Source of the DNA: Sedimenticola sp.
Lineage (GTDB): Bacteria; Pseudomonadota; Gammaproteobacteria; Chromatiales; Chromatiaceae
Direction: 5' to 3'
Length of the DNA: 35,342 nucleotides
Assembly (NCBI GenBank): GCA_026989135.1
Contig: JALSJZ010000001.1
Location: 1-35,342, forward strand
Shown here: piece by piece, positions 18,405-27,896 of the stretch
How the letters are laid out: every line of letters begins with the position of its first letter
How positions within the stretch are numbered: position 1 is the stretch's first letter
Position numbers and translations under genes: made by a program
The notes under the pieces: generated by a model
What the model saw: only the letters and a program-made list of their open reading frames with translations
What the model was told of the DNA's origin: nothing
Database searches by the model: none

Positions 18405-19778
18405 ATGAAACTTGGGGTTGTTATTCTAGCTGCCGGACAGGGAACACGTATGCGTTCCTCACTACCTAAGGTTTTGCATCGATTGGCCAATCGCCCGCTG
18501 CTCAGGCATGTGGTTGATACCTCCAAAAAGCTTGCTCCAGAGCAGATTATTGTGGTCTTTGGACACGGTGGGGCGATGGTTCCGCAGGTCTTCTCCTCGG
18601 ATGGCGGCTTGATCTGGGTGGAGCAGCAACAACAACTGGGTACGGGGCATGCGGTAGATCAGGCGCTTCCAGCCCTTGCCGATGTCGATCAGGTTCTGGT
18701 GCTGTATGGCGATGTGCCGCTGATCCAGGCCGAAACGCTCTCGTCACTGATCCAGGCGGCAGCTGAGACCGACCTGGCGCTGCTTACCGTTGAGCTGGAA
18801 AATCCTACAGGCTATGGGCGCATTGTGCGCACTGCACAAGGCAGGGTGCAGCGCATTGTAGAGCAGAAAGATGCAACGGCTGAAGAGCTGGCCATTACCG
18901 AGATCAACACCGGTTTTCTGATTGCAGATAAAAAGAGGCTGATCTATTGGCTGTCGCGCGTCGATAACCATAATGCTCAAAAGGAGTACTACCTCACGGA
19001 TATCGTGGAGCTTGCGGTTGCCGATGGTGTCGATGTAAAGGTGGCGCAGCCGGAGGATGCAACAGAGGTGATGGGTGTGAATGATCGTGCCCAACTGGCA
19101 CAGCTGGAGCGCCACTATCAACAACACCAAGCCAAAATACTAATGCAGCAAGGGGTGGCCTTTTTGGATCCATCGCGGTTTGATCTTCGCGGCGAGCTGA
19201 CGGCTGGCCGAGATGTTCAGATTGATATCAATGTGATCATCGAAGGCAGGGTAGAGCTGGGGGATGATGTCTGCATTGGTGCCAACAGCGTTATTCGAAA
19301 CAGCGTTGTTGCCGATGGGGTTCAGATCCTTGAAAATTGTGTGATTGAAGATGCGACTATCGGTGCAGAGAGTGTGATTGGCCCCTTCGCACGCATCCGG
19401 CCTGGAACCCAACTGGCGGGTAGAAACCGGGTGGGTAACTTTGTTGAGATTAAAAAATCTGTTATCGATGAGGGCAGCAAGATCAATCATCTGAGCTATA
19501 TCGGCGATGCCGTGGTTGGAAAGGATGTCAACATTGGTGCCGGTACCATCACCTGCAACTATGACGGAGCCAATAAATCTCAAACCATTATTGGTGACAA
19601 TGCCTTTATTGGTTCTGATTCACAGCTGGTTGCCCCGGTTGAAATTGGCGCGGGTGCCACCATCGGAGCAGGCTCTACCATTACTTCTGATACGCAACCG
19701 GAGATGCTGACACTCAGCCGCAGCAGGCAATACAGTGTCAAAGGCTGGAAACGTCCGGTAAAAAAACCGAAAAAATAG
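18405..19778 (+). CDS. glmU: Bifunctional GlcN-1-P acetyltransferase / GlcNAc-1-P uridyltransferase
   Basis: The 457-residue enzyme makes UDP-GlcNAc, the precursor of peptidoglycan and LPS. The N-terminal uridyltransferase domain starts VVILAAGQGTRMRSSLPKVL (nucleotidyl-transfer signature), with YGDVPLI near residue 104. The C-terminal acetyltransferase is a left-handed beta helix from about residue 250, with hexapeptide repeats such as IGANSVIRNSVV and VNIGAGTITCNYDGANKS. Length equals E. coli (456). It is 13 bp before glmS, as in many gammaproteobacteria, and shares the hexosamine pathway with it. Confidence 0.98.
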   Translation: MKLGVVILAAGQGTRMRSSLPKVLHRLANRPLLRHVVDTSKKLAPEQIIVVFGHGGAMVPQVFSSDGGLIWVEQQQQLGTGHAVDQALPALADVDQVLVLYGDVPLIQAETLSSLIQAAAETDLALLTVELENPTGYGRIVRTAQGRVQRIVEQKDATAEELAITEINTGFLIADKKRLIYWLSRVDNHNAQKEYYLTDIVELAVADGVDVKVAQPEDATEVMGVNDRAQLAQLERHYQQHQAKILMQQGVAFLDPSRFDLRGELTAGRDVQIDINVIIEGRVELGDDVCIGANSVIRNSVVADGVQILENCVIEDATIGAESVIGPFARIRPGTQLAGRNRVGNFVEIKKSVIDEGSKINHLSYIGDAVVGKDVNIGAGTITCNYDGANKSQTIIGDNAFIGSDSQLVAPVEIGAGATIGAGSTITSDTQPEMLTLSRSRQYSVKGWKRPVKKPKK

Positions 19779-19791
19779 AGGCAAGATCACT

Positions 19792-21618
19792 ATGTGCGGA
19801 ATTGTCGGTGCCATTGCACAGGAAGATGTAACAGCTGTTTTATTGGAGGGGTTAAAGCGCCTGGAGTATCGGGGCTATGACTCGGCAGGGATCGCGATCC
19901 GAACGGCGGATGGGCGGCTGCAACGGGTTCGCTCTGTTGGCAAGGTGGCGGCGCTCCAGGGGTTACTCGACAGGAACACCGTTAAGGGTAATCTGGGCAT
20001 TGCACACACCCGATGGGCAACCCACGGCATGCCTGCTGAGCGGAATGCCCATCCCCACATGAGTGGCGAGCAGGTTGCCATCGTGCACAACGGCATCATC
20101 GAAAACCACAGTGAGCTGCGGAAGCAGCTTGAGGCTCAAGGCTACACCTTTACCTCCGAAACCGATACCGAGGTGATCGCCCATCTGCTGGCTAGCCTGA
20201 TGGGAGGCAGCCAGGATTTGGTTCAGATTGTACGTGCCGCCATCAAAAAACTTGTGGGCGCCTATGCATTGGCGGTGGCGAATCCCGAGGATTCGGAGCG
20301 GCTGGTAGTGGCGCGTGCGGGAAGCCCCCTGGTGGTTGGTGTGGCAGAGGATGGCAACTATATCGCCTCGGATGTTTTCGCGCTGCTGCCGGTTACCCAG
20401 CGTTTTATATTTCTTGAGGAGGGCGACATTGCGGAGGTGCGGCGAGATGGCGTCACGGTCTTTGATAGAGATGGCAATGTGGTAGAGCGCCCGGTTCGAA
20501 AATCACATCTGGCCGCATCAACCGCTGACAAAGGCCCCTACCCGCACTACATGCTCAAAGAGATCCATGAGCAGCCCGCAGTGATTGCCGAAACCCTTGA
20601 GGGGCGCATCTACAAAGGGCGGCTGCTGGAAGAGAGCTTTGGCCATGAGGCGAAACTGCTGCTGGACAGAACGGAGGCGGTGCACATCATTGCCTGTGGC
20701 ACCAGCTATCATGCAGGTCTGGTAGCAAAATACTGGCTGGAGGAGATAGGCCTGCAGTGCAGTGTGGAGGTGGCAAGCGAATATCGCTACCGTCGGGTTG
20801 TGGTGCCGAAAAGCACGCTATTTATCACGATCTCCCAATCTGGAGAGACAGCAGACACCCTGGCGGCACTGCGCGGTGCAAAAGAGGCAGGCTATCTGGG
20901 CAGCCTCTGCATCTGCAATGTGCCCGAGAGCTCACTGGTGCGTGAGTCGGACGTTGCGCTGATGACGCGCGCCGGGCCAGAGATCGGGGTCGCCTCTACC
21001 AAGGCCTTCACCACCCAGCTGGTCGCCTTTCGCCTGCTTACCCTGGCGTTTGCCCGCAGGCGGGGGATGACTCAGGAACGCGAGAAAGAGCTGGTGGATG
21101 AGCTGCACGCCCTGCCCCGTCAGGTCGAGGTTGTGCTGAAGCTGTCAGATGCGATTCGCGAGATGGCCAATGGCTTTGCCAAAAAAGAGCATGCACTCTT
21201 TTTAGGGCGCGGTACCTTTTATCCCATTGCGTTGGAGGGTGCGCTGAAGCTGAAGGAGATCTCCTACATCCATGCCGAAGCCTATCCTGCCGGGGAGCTG
21301 AAGCATGGGCCATTGGCCCTGGTGGATGCGGATATGCCCGTGGTGTGTGCCCTGCCGGATGATGCACTGCTGGAGAAGGTGCTGTCGAACCTGCAAGAGG
21401 TACGGGCACGAGGCGGCGAGCTATTTCTGTTCAGTGACCGCGCCGTCAGTATCGATCTGGATCACTACCAAAACCTGACGCTGGATGACATCTTCCCGAC
21501 CACGGCACCGATTGTCTATAGCATCCCGCTGCAACTGCTCTCCTACCATGTGGCGGTTCTGAAAGGCACCGATGTGGATCAGCCTCGCAATCTGGCAAAG
21601 TCAGTGACTGTAGAGTAG
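19792..21618 (+). CDS. glmS: Glutamine-fructose-6-phosphate aminotransferase (isomerising)
   Basis: The 608-residue enzyme makes glucosamine-6-phosphate from fructose-6-phosphate and glutamine. After Met removal, C2 of MCGIVGAI is the glutaminase nucleophile. The GATase domain includes THGMPAERNAHPH; the two SIS sugar-binding domains cover about residues 280-600, with ISQSGETADTLAAL (about 348-361) in the first. It ends with LAKSVTVE, the conserved tail. The gene is convergent with damX, with only 7 bp between their stops and no visible terminator. Confidence 0.98.
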   Translation: MCGIVGAIAQEDVTAVLLEGLKRLEYRGYDSAGIAIRTADGRLQRVRSVGKVAALQGLLDRNTVKGNLGIAHTRWATHGMPAERNAHPHMSGEQVAIVHNGIIENHSELRKQLEAQGYTFTSETDTEVIAHLLASLMGGSQDLVQIVRAAIKKLVGAYALAVANPEDSERLVVARAGSPLVVGVAEDGNYIASDVFALLPVTQRFIFLEEGDIAEVRRDGVTVFDRDGNVVERPVRKSHLAASTADKGPYPHYMLKEIHEQPAVIAETLEGRIYKGRLLEESFGHEAKLLLDRTEAVHIIACGTSYHAGLVAKYWLEEIGLQCSVEVASEYRYRRVVVPKSTLFITISQSGETADTLAALRGAKEAGYLGSLCICNVPESSLVRESDVALMTRAGPEIGVASTKAFTTQLVAFRLLTLAFARRRGMTQEREKELVDELHALPRQVEVVLKLSDAIREMANGFAKKEHALFLGRGTFYPIALEGALKLKEISYIHAEAYPAGELKHGPLALVDADMPVVCALPDDALLEKVLSNLQEVRARGGELFLFSDRAVSIDLDHYQNLTLDDIFPTTAPIVYSIPLQLLSYHVAVLKGTDVDQPRNLAKSVTVE

Positions 21619-21625
21619 TGGCGGC

Positions 21626-23269
21626 TTACTTTGCTGCCTCGATCTCTTTATGCACAGATTCCAGGTTGCGCGCCCAGATCCCTTTTTGCCGCAGCTGTGA
21701 TGCAAGCTTTGGTCGGGCGGCGATGGCGGCAGCCCGGTCAGGGTAGATGCCGTAGAGCAGTGGATACCAGGGTTTGCCGTTGCGAGAGGTTTTAAAGTAG
21801 GCAACCTGCCCCGCCAGCTTGTGCCGCTTGATATAGGCAGGGATCTTTGAGCGGTCTGTTAAACCAATAATCTGGAGCGTATAGGCGGTTGGTTTTTGAG
21901 CGAGCAACCACGCCTCCTGCCGAGGCTCTTTTTTGACGGTTTCGGGTTTGGGTGTGGCTTTTATTGCTGGTGCAGCAGCAGGTGGTTTTATTGCCATCTT
22001 GGGGGCAGAGGGGGGTTTGACCGGGGTGACAACCGGTTTGACCACCTCTGGCGTTACCGCAACGGGCGCTGTTGGCACATCGGCTGGGTCAACCATTGGA
22101 ACAGCTGGTGCTGGCCTCTCTATTATCTCAGGGGGAGGTTCCGCTTTGTCTGTTGCTGGTGTAACAGCTGTAGCCACCTCCTCTCTCTTTGATATGGGCT
22201 CCAGCTCTTCAACGGGTGTGATATGCGGTGGTAATTCCGGTAACCCCGGTGCCTTCTCCGGTACTCTCTTTGGCTCAGGCAGGGGCGGCAGCTTCAGGGC
22301 CATTTCAGAGCTGTTCTCGATTACAGCAGGGTCAGCAGGGGTCTCATTGGGAGAGGTTTTATAAAAAAAGGAGTTGATCTCATCTTGAAAGAGCAACAGT
22401 ACCAGGATGACAGAGATAAGCCCGAGTGTGCCGACAATGGCGGTTATGGGCAGATCTTCCATCAGCAGTTTCAGCGCAGATCGTTCGGTTGGCTTTTGAG
22501 GTGTAGCGGGGTGAGCCGGTAGTCTGGTTAAGAGGTTTTCAATCTGCCCAGGCAGCCCCTGGCTGCTATGGATAATCCTCTCCATTTGGCCAGTGGTCAG
22601 TGCAAAGGCTTCGAGTGCGCCCCGAGCCAGGAGCACCTGCGTGATATAGGCGGTAGCCTGCTCGGGGTTGAGCGGGGGCATATCCAGTGTTTGGATCGTT
22701 TGGGTGGCAAGGCTGTGGGTTCCTTGTGTATGTAAAATGTCGTCAATTGCTGGTGCGGCAAATAAAATAAGGTGCAGCAGATGTTGCTCTTTTGTGGTGG
22801 AAGAGAGGTGTAGTTGCAACAGCTCAGCAATGGTCTCAATGGGCAGTAGATGTGCATCATCGACGGCAATGACGGGGAGTCTGCCATCGTGCTGTAGCTG
22901 CTCAAAGTGATTTAGAATCTGCTGCTTTATCTGATCGTCTTTTTCCGTGACGCCGAAATGTTGAGCGAGTAGCGAATAGAGCTGCTCGGGGTGCATCATG
23001 GGGTTGGCATCAATACGGCAGAGCATCCAATGCCCAGGTGTTTGTGATTGAAGCTGAAAAAGAAGGGTTGTCTTGCCTGATCCCTGCGGCCCTTTTATCA
23101 AAGGGATCAGTTTGCTGTTTTCAGTTAGATGGTTGATAAGATCCAAACATTGCGTCAGCTCTGGATAGGTAAAGAACTGCGATGGGCGGGTTGATGCCAT
23201 GCCGCCAGCCGGATCTGCCGGCCTGCGGTCGGAAGGGGAGTAGCTATCGGTTGGCTCGTCCATATTCAT
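21626..23269 (-). CDS. damX: DamX-like cell-division protein: AAA ATPase, one membrane helix, SPOR domain
   Basis: A 547-residue protein. The N-terminal cytoplasmic domain is an ExeA-like AAA ATPase with Walker A GPQGSGKTT (60-68) and Walker B PVIAVDDAHLL (132-142). A single membrane helix follows (about 273-294), then a long Pro/Ala/Glu-rich periplasmic linker (about 300-460). The SPOR domain (about 462-547, starting PTAYTLQIIGLTDRSK) should bind denuded septal peptidoglycan. The order aroK-aroB-damX matches E. coli, but E. coli DamX keeps less of the ATPase motifs. The start overlaps aroB by 26 bp; the ATG at 23269 or the one at 23263 both fit. The role in division is inferred from domains and order. 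Confidence 0.85.
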   Translation of the reverse strand: MNMDEPTDSYSPSDRRPADPAGGMASTRPSQFFTYPELTQCLDLINHLTENSKLIPLIKGPQGSGKTTLLFQLQSQTPGHWMLCRIDANPMMHPEQLYSLLAQHFGVTEKDDQIKQQILNHFEQLQHDGRLPVIAVDDAHLLPIETIAELLQLHLSSTTKEQHLLHLILFAAPAIDDILHTQGTHSLATQTIQTLDMPPLNPEQATAYITQVLLARGALEAFALTTGQMERIIHSSQGLPGQIENLLTRLPAHPATPQKPTERSALKLLMEDLPITAIVGTLGLISVILVLLLFQDEINSFFYKTSPNETPADPAVIENSSEMALKLPPLPEPKRVPEKAPGLPELPPHITPVEELEPISKREEVATAVTPATDKAEPPPEIIERPAPAVPMVDPADVPTAPVAVTPEVVKPVVTPVKPPSAPKMAIKPPAAAPAIKATPKPETVKKEPRQEAWLLAQKPTAYTLQIIGLTDRSKIPAYIKRHKLAGQVAYFKTSRNGKPWYPLLYGIYPDRAAAIAARPKLASQLRQKGIWARNLESVHKEIEAAK

Positions 23270-24344
23270 TTAGCGTGGCATATAGGTGGTCATGATTGAA
23301 GTCGCCAGTCACAATGGATTTTCCAATGCCCTGGAGCAGCACCAGGCGCAGCTGGCCATCCACTACTTTTTTGTCAACTGACATGAGCTCCATAAAACGT
23401 TCCGGCGTTAAGCTGGGGGGTGGCTCCACGGGCAGGCCGGTGCGTTTGATCATTACTACAATACGCTCTTTTTCATCGTGGGTCAGCCACCCCTGTTTTT
23501 GTGACAGGGATGCGGCCATGCATATCCCTGTACCGACGGCCTCTCCATGCAGCCAGTCTCCATACCCCACCCCGGTCTCTATGGCATGCCCAAAGGTGTG
23601 ACCCAGATTGAGCAGGGCGCGCTGGCCAGCCTCAAGCTCATCTGCCGCAACGATGCGGGCCTTGTTTTGGCATGAGCGGGCTATGGCATAAGAGAGGGCT
23701 TTGATATCCCGGTTTAGAAGGGCATCGAGATGCTGCTCTAACCAGGCAAAGAACTCAGCATCTGCAATAAGGCCATATTTGATGATCTCTGCCAAGCCAG
23801 CTGCCAGCTGGCGCTGTTCCAGTGTGTTGAGTGTCGCGGTGTCGGCAATGACGCAACGTGGCTGGTAGAAGGCACCGATCATATTTTTACCCAGCGCATG
23901 ATTCAGGCCAGTCTTTCCGCCAACGGAAGAGTCAACCTGCGCCAACAGGGTGGTGGGGATCTGAATGAAGTGAACGCCACGCTGATAGGCAGCGGCGGCA
24001 AAGCCGGCCATATCGCCAATGACACCACCACCCAGGGCGACTATGGTGCAGCGCCGGTCAAAATGTTGTGCCAGGAGTGCATCGAATATGCGGTTCCAGA
24101 CCGCAAGGGTTTTAAACTGCTCGCCATCGGGGAGTATGATGGAGGCGGTCTGAAAGCCCTTGAGGGCGGTGAGCAGTGGTTCCAGATAGAGGGGGGCAAC
24201 GGTCTCATTGCTGACCACCATAACCTGCTGACTGGGGATGTGGCGCCGGTAGAGTTCGGCGTCTCCTAAAAGGCCGGAGCCGATGTAGATAGGGTAGCTT
24301 CTTTCGCCGAGGTCAACGTGCAGGGTTTGAGGGGTCGATTCCAC
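23244..24344 (-). CDS. aroB: 3-dehydroquinate synthase
   Basis: The 366-residue enzyme converts DAHP to 3-dehydroquinate, the second step of the shikimate pathway, using NAD and a metal. Signatures include DGEQFKTL (about 77-84), GGGVIGDMAGF, TTLLAQVDSSVGGKTGLN and NLGHTFGHAIET, which holds metal-binding histidines. The start is a GTG at 24344 (reads ESTPQTLHVDLGERSYPI). Its 3' end overlaps damX by 26 bp. A 117-bp MITE-like element separates it from aroK, so coupling with aroK may be weakened. Confidence 0.96.
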   Translation of the reverse strand: MESTPQTLHVDLGERSYPIYIGSGLLGDAELYRRHIPSQQVMVVSNETVAPLYLEPLLTALKGFQTASIILPDGEQFKTLAVWNRIFDALLAQHFDRRCTIVALGGGVIGDMAGFAAAAYQRGVHFIQIPTTLLAQVDSSVGGKTGLNHALGKNMIGAFYQPRCVIADTATLNTLEQRQLAAGLAEIIKYGLIADAEFFAWLEQHLDALLNRDIKALSYAIARSCQNKARIVAADELEAGQRALLNLGHTFGHAIETGVGYGDWLHGEAVGTGICMAASLSQKQGWLTHDEKERIVVMIKRTGLPVEPPPSLTPERFMELMSVDKKVVDGQLRLVLLQGIGKSIVTGDFNHDHLYATLNEYGRANR

Positions 24345-24399
24345 AAGCAGGGTTCCGTACGGTAAATGGATAGAGGGTTATTATCCCGGAAAGCAGAGC

Positions 24400-24516
24400 C
24401 TAGGAGCCTGTCCGAGAATAGGTAAATTTACGAGCCGTCAAAAAATTAATCCCTTGAAATTCAAAGAGTTAAAAGCATTAACCCATAAAAAGCTGAGTTC
24501 TCGGACAGGCTCCTAG
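24400..24516. mobile_element. MITE-like element with perfect 19-bp terminal inverted repeats
   Basis: CTAGGAGCCTGTCCGAGAA (24400-24418) is repeated perfectly inverted at 24498-24516 around an AT-rich centre with no ORF. At 117 bp it is a non-autonomous element. If the ends are GGAGCC, each side is flanked by TA, which would fit a Tc1/mariner-IS630-type insertion, but the TA might belong to the repeat. It lies 20 bp after the aroK stop and 55 bp before the aroB start. The transposase must be elsewhere. Confidence 0.75.
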
Positions 24517-24536
24517 TGCCATGCGCGGGTTGATGT

Positions 24537-25055
24537 TTACCTCTCAGAGATCTGCTGGATGATATCTTTTGTTACGGCGGCGGCATTACGTCTTTCGGTC
24601 GATATAATGTAATCAGCAACCTGCCGGTACAGTGGGTCGCGCTGAGCCATCAGCTCCTGTAGTTTGGCCAGGGGGTTTTCAGTCTGTAGCAGGGGGCGGC
24701 TGCGATCCTTTTGGGTTCGGGCAAACTGCTGTTCAGGAGAGCAGTACAGGTAGATGACAATCCCGCGTGCGGTGAGGTGTTGTCGGCTTGTGGCATCCAG
24801 TACAGCGCCACCGCCAGTCGATAACACCACCCCTCGTTGCTGGGTTAACTCGTCCAGAATGGCCTGCTCCCGCTTTCTGAAGCCCGCTTCACCTTCAAAC
24901 TCAAAGATGGTGGGGATATCCACCCCGGTGCGCTTCTGGATCTCAAGGTCACTATCCTTGAATTCCAGGCCAACCTTTACAGCGAGCTGTTTGCCTATTG
25001 TGCTTTTGCCTACCCCCATTGGGCCAACAAGAAAGATGTTTTCAATACGTTGCAT
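24537..25055 (-). CDS. aroK: Shikimate kinase
   Basis: The 172-residue kinase phosphorylates shikimate with ATP. The Walker A is GPMGVGKST (about residues 11-19), DSD (about 34-36) binds shikimate and magnesium, and GGGA (about 80-83) with RPLLQ (lid) are standard. Length is normal for AroK. It follows pilQ by about 75 bp, an order kept from E. coli hofQ-aroK. Confidence 0.96.
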   Translation of the reverse strand: MQRIENIFLVGPMGVGKSTIGKQLAVKVGLEFKDSDLEIQKRTGVDIPTIFEFEGEAGFRKREQAILDELTQQRGVVLSTGGGAVLDATSRQHLTARGIVIYLYCSPEQQFARTQKDRSRPLLQTENPLAKLQELMAQRDPLYRQVADYIISTERRNAAAVTKDIIQQISER

Positions 25056-25129
25056 GCAGAGGTTGTCCAGCTATCCAGTCTCTATGATTACTTTGGGAAT
25101 ATTCACCACCAAGGAGCTGCTCAGTGTGA

Positions 25130-27358
25130 TCAACGTATGCTCAGCGTATCTTTCAGGATTTTGGGGGTGACAAAGATGAGCAGCTCTTTATTGTCATCTT
25201 TTTCAAAACGCTGCTTAAACATGAACCCAACATAAGGCAGGTCACCAAAGAATGGAACACGTTCTATGTTTTCCACCTTGTCACGCTCAAATACACCACC
25301 AAGTACAACGGTCTCTCCATTCTCTACCAGCACAGTGGTTTCGACAGAGCGCCTGTCAATAGGCGGTATACCCAGAAGTGCGCGCGTGTAATCAGGGTTG
25401 TCTTTGTTAATGACAAGATCCATGATGATGCGGTCATCAGGTGTGATATGGGGAGTAACTTCCAGCTTTAGCAGCGCCTCTTTAAAGGCAATGGTGGTTG
25501 CACCACTGGAGGATCTTACTTCATAAGGGATCTCCAGTCCCTGCTTGATGACCGCCTTATTCTGATCCGAGGTGATAACACGGGGGCTGGCAACAAGCTC
25601 GCCCCGGCCCTCTTGCTGCATGGCGGATAGCTCAAGGCGTAACAGGTGTGATGCCACTCTTGCCAAGACCAGGTTAATAGCTCCGCCGCGTGTAGCACTG
25701 AGTGTTTGGGGCAGATTGACCATCAGGGAGTCATTGCCAGTACCTGCAGGGTTTTCTATATAGGTTGGGCCAAAAGCGGGGTCATAGGTGACATCGCCAG
25801 GCAGGCCGCCAGTGACAATGGCGTTGGTGTTGCTGTTGGGAAACGCCTTGTCTGCAGTGTATCCGCCACCTAATTTAAAACCAATATCCTTGGCAAAATC
25901 ATTATTGGCAATAACCACCCGTGATTCAATGAGCACCTGCCGGATCGGGATATCCAGCAGCTCGACCAGGCTGCGAACCTCTTCCAGTTTGGAGCTGGTG
26001 TCCTGCACCAGCAGGGTATTGGTGCGCTCATCGATTGTCACATTGCCACGCTCAGAGAGCAGGTTGTTCTCTTCGCCCTTTAACAGTGTGGCAAGGTCTG
26101 CTGCCTTGGCATAGTTGATCTGAATAAATTCAGAGCGCAGTGGAGCCAGCTCTTCGATCTGGCGCTCAGATTCAAGTATCAGCTTCTCTCGGGCAGCAAT
26201 CTCTTCTGTGGGGGCGACCAGTATGACCTTGTCGGTGCGCCGCATGGAGAGCCCCTTGGTTTTGAGGATGATGTCCAGCGCCTGATCCCAGGGGACATTC
26301 TTCAATCGCAGGGTGATGCGCCCTTTTACCGTATCGCTGGTGACCATGTTCAGGCCGGTAAAATCGGCCAGCAGCTGCAGCACAGAGCGCACCTCGATGT
26401 CCTGAAAGTTGAGGGAGAGGCGATCCCCGGTAAAGATGGCTTTGTCCTGTTCCATCTTCTCTTTCTGTGCCCTGGTGAGTGGGCGCACCTCAACGGTATA
26501 GAGCTGATCTGTCTGATAGGCCAGATGCTCATAGTTGCCGATGGGAAAGATCGCTATCTTGACATTGTTGTCGGATGGGGAGGCCTCAACGGTCTGCACG
26601 GGTGTGGCAAAATCAGTTACGTCATATTTGCGTGTTAGTGGCTGTGGCAGCATGGTATCCAGGAACTCGACCACAATGTGGCCGCCCTCTTCACGCAGGT
26701 CAACCAGGGTGCCTGGGTCTGAGAGGGTGATCATTATGCGTCCCTCTCCTGCATTGCCCCGGCGGAAGTCGATGTTTTCAATGGCTCGTGCCCTGGGGGT
26801 GCTGCGGGCATACGAGGCTGTGGTTTCTTGTGATGGCTCTGACCGTGGGGCTGCTGGGGGCTGGTCGGCAATCGTGTTTCCACCTTCGATGGTGATGATC
26901 GCCTGATTTCCATCCAGGCTGATGTTGTAAGGAACGGCTGTGACCAGATTGATAACAATGCGGGTACGTGAACCTGCCTCAATGGCGGTAATGCTTCTGG
27001 CCATGCCGACACTGATCGGGAGGGTCTTCTTTTTCAGGCCACTGGACATGCCGGTAAAATCCAGGGCGATGCGTGCAGGATGATCTGTAGTAAAGCTGGT
27101 TGGTGGCATCAGCGGCCCGGAAGCGGTCAGGGTGATCTGGACACGGTTGCCGGGCAGTGTTGTGGATTTGATATCTTCTAATACCACACCCGCCGCTGCA
27201 TGGGCTGGTGAAAACAGTGCCGTTATGAAAAGTAGCAGTAGCGCTTGGATCACTACAGCACGGTAGCGGTATCGGCCTGTTCTATGGCTAGCCTGATGCT
27301 GTGATCCGGATTGGACCGGCTTGCTGTTCATCTTCATATCCTCTGCTTTATTCATCAT
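25130..27358 (-). CDS. pilQ: Type IV pilus secretin PilQ
   Basis: The outer-membrane secretin through which type IV pili are extruded and retracted. After a signal peptide (ALLLLFITALFSPAHAAAG, about 34-53) come two AMIN domains that bind peptidoglycan (starting VVLEDIKSTTLPGNR and AIENIDFRRGNAG), an STN domain, an N-domain (RSVLQLLADFTGLNMVTSD through LLDIPIRQVLIESRVV), and the secretin core (about 580-735) ending in FVTPKIL. The first ATG (27358) overlaps pilP; the ATG at 27331 has AGAGGA 8 bp upstream and may be the true start, giving 733 residues. It is the last gene of the pilMNOPQ operon. Confidence 0.96.
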   Translation of the reverse strand: MMNKAEDMKMNSKPVQSGSQHQASHRTGRYRYRAVVIQALLLLFITALFSPAHAAAGVVLEDIKSTTLPGNRVQITLTASGPLMPPTSFTTDHPARIALDFTGMSSGLKKKTLPISVGMARSITAIEAGSRTRIVINLVTAVPYNISLDGNQAIITIEGGNTIADQPPAAPRSEPSQETTASYARSTPRARAIENIDFRRGNAGEGRIMITLSDPGTLVDLREEGGHIVVEFLDTMLPQPLTRKYDVTDFATPVQTVEASPSDNNVKIAIFPIGNYEHLAYQTDQLYTVEVRPLTRAQKEKMEQDKAIFTGDRLSLNFQDIEVRSVLQLLADFTGLNMVTSDTVKGRITLRLKNVPWDQALDIILKTKGLSMRRTDKVILVAPTEEIAAREKLILESERQIEELAPLRSEFIQINYAKAADLATLLKGEENNLLSERGNVTIDERTNTLLVQDTSSKLEEVRSLVELLDIPIRQVLIESRVVIANNDFAKDIGFKLGGGYTADKAFPNSNTNAIVTGGLPGDVTYDPAFGPTYIENPAGTGNDSLMVNLPQTLSATRGGAINLVLARVASHLLRLELSAMQQEGRGELVASPRVITSDQNKAVIKQGLEIPYEVRSSSGATTIAFKEALLKLEVTPHITPDDRIIMDLVINKDNPDYTRALLGIPPIDRRSVETTVLVENGETVVLGGVFERDKVENIERVPFFGDLPYVGFMFKQRFEKDDNKELLIFVTPKILKDTLSIR

Positions 27359-27896
27359 CGCTCAGTGAGAGTGCGGCGGGTCGTTCCATATAACCTGACT
27401 GTCCGTCTGGCACGATCTCTATCAGTTCAATCTGGTCTTCTGAAATGCGGGTAATGCGCCCGTGATTCTGCCCCATGTAGTTGTCCGGTTGGACGCGGTA
27501 GATGGTTCCCTCCTGCGACCGAACCAGCCCCCAGGTGTTTCCAGCCTGCTCCAGGGTTCCAACCATGCGCAGGGAGTCCAGAGGGAAATCTTCAAGCTCT
27601 TCCTTGCGGCGCAGGGTATCGGGCCGAATGCCATTGTCGGGAAGATCTATCGCCATCTCAGGTTCCTCCCCCACGGAGAAGGCAAAGGGGTTGCGCTTGT
27701 CTGAGGCGGTATAGATGAAGGTCTCAATGGGTTTGATCTCTGGAAGGGGTGTGATCCGCCCGGCTGGCCGGGATTTGACCTCGTTGACAAACTCATGGAG
27801 GTCGGCCATCTGGTTATCGCTGCAGGCAGTTAGCGCGACGCAGACAAAAACAGCAGCCATACCTTTCAGCAGAGGGGAAACGGTGTCTGCTTTCAC
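27348..27896 (-). CDS. pilP: Type IV pilus inner-membrane lipoprotein PilP
   Basis: A 182-residue lipoprotein with lipobox LTAC at about residues 22-25, followed by a Pro-containing linker and a C-terminal beta-rich domain (SLRMVGTLEQAGNTWGLV, about 108-125) that docks PilQ. The start GTG (27896) overlaps the pilO stop by one base. It links the inner-membrane PilMNO platform to the secretin. Confidence 0.94.
   Translation of the reverse strand: MKADTVSPLLKGMAAVFVCVALTACSDNQMADLHEFVNEVKSRPAGRITPLPEIKPIETFIYTASDKRNPFAFSVGEEPEMAIDLPDNGIRPDTLRRKEELEDFPLDSLRMVGTLEQAGNTWGLVRSQEGTIYRVQPDNYMGQNHGRITRISEDQIELIEIVPDGQSGYMERPAALSLSDDE

Noticed and set aside
22348-22400. Frameshift or truncation inside damX because of the unusual Pro/Ala-rich stretch
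   Set aside because: The frame is open across the whole gene and such linkers are normal before SPOR domains.
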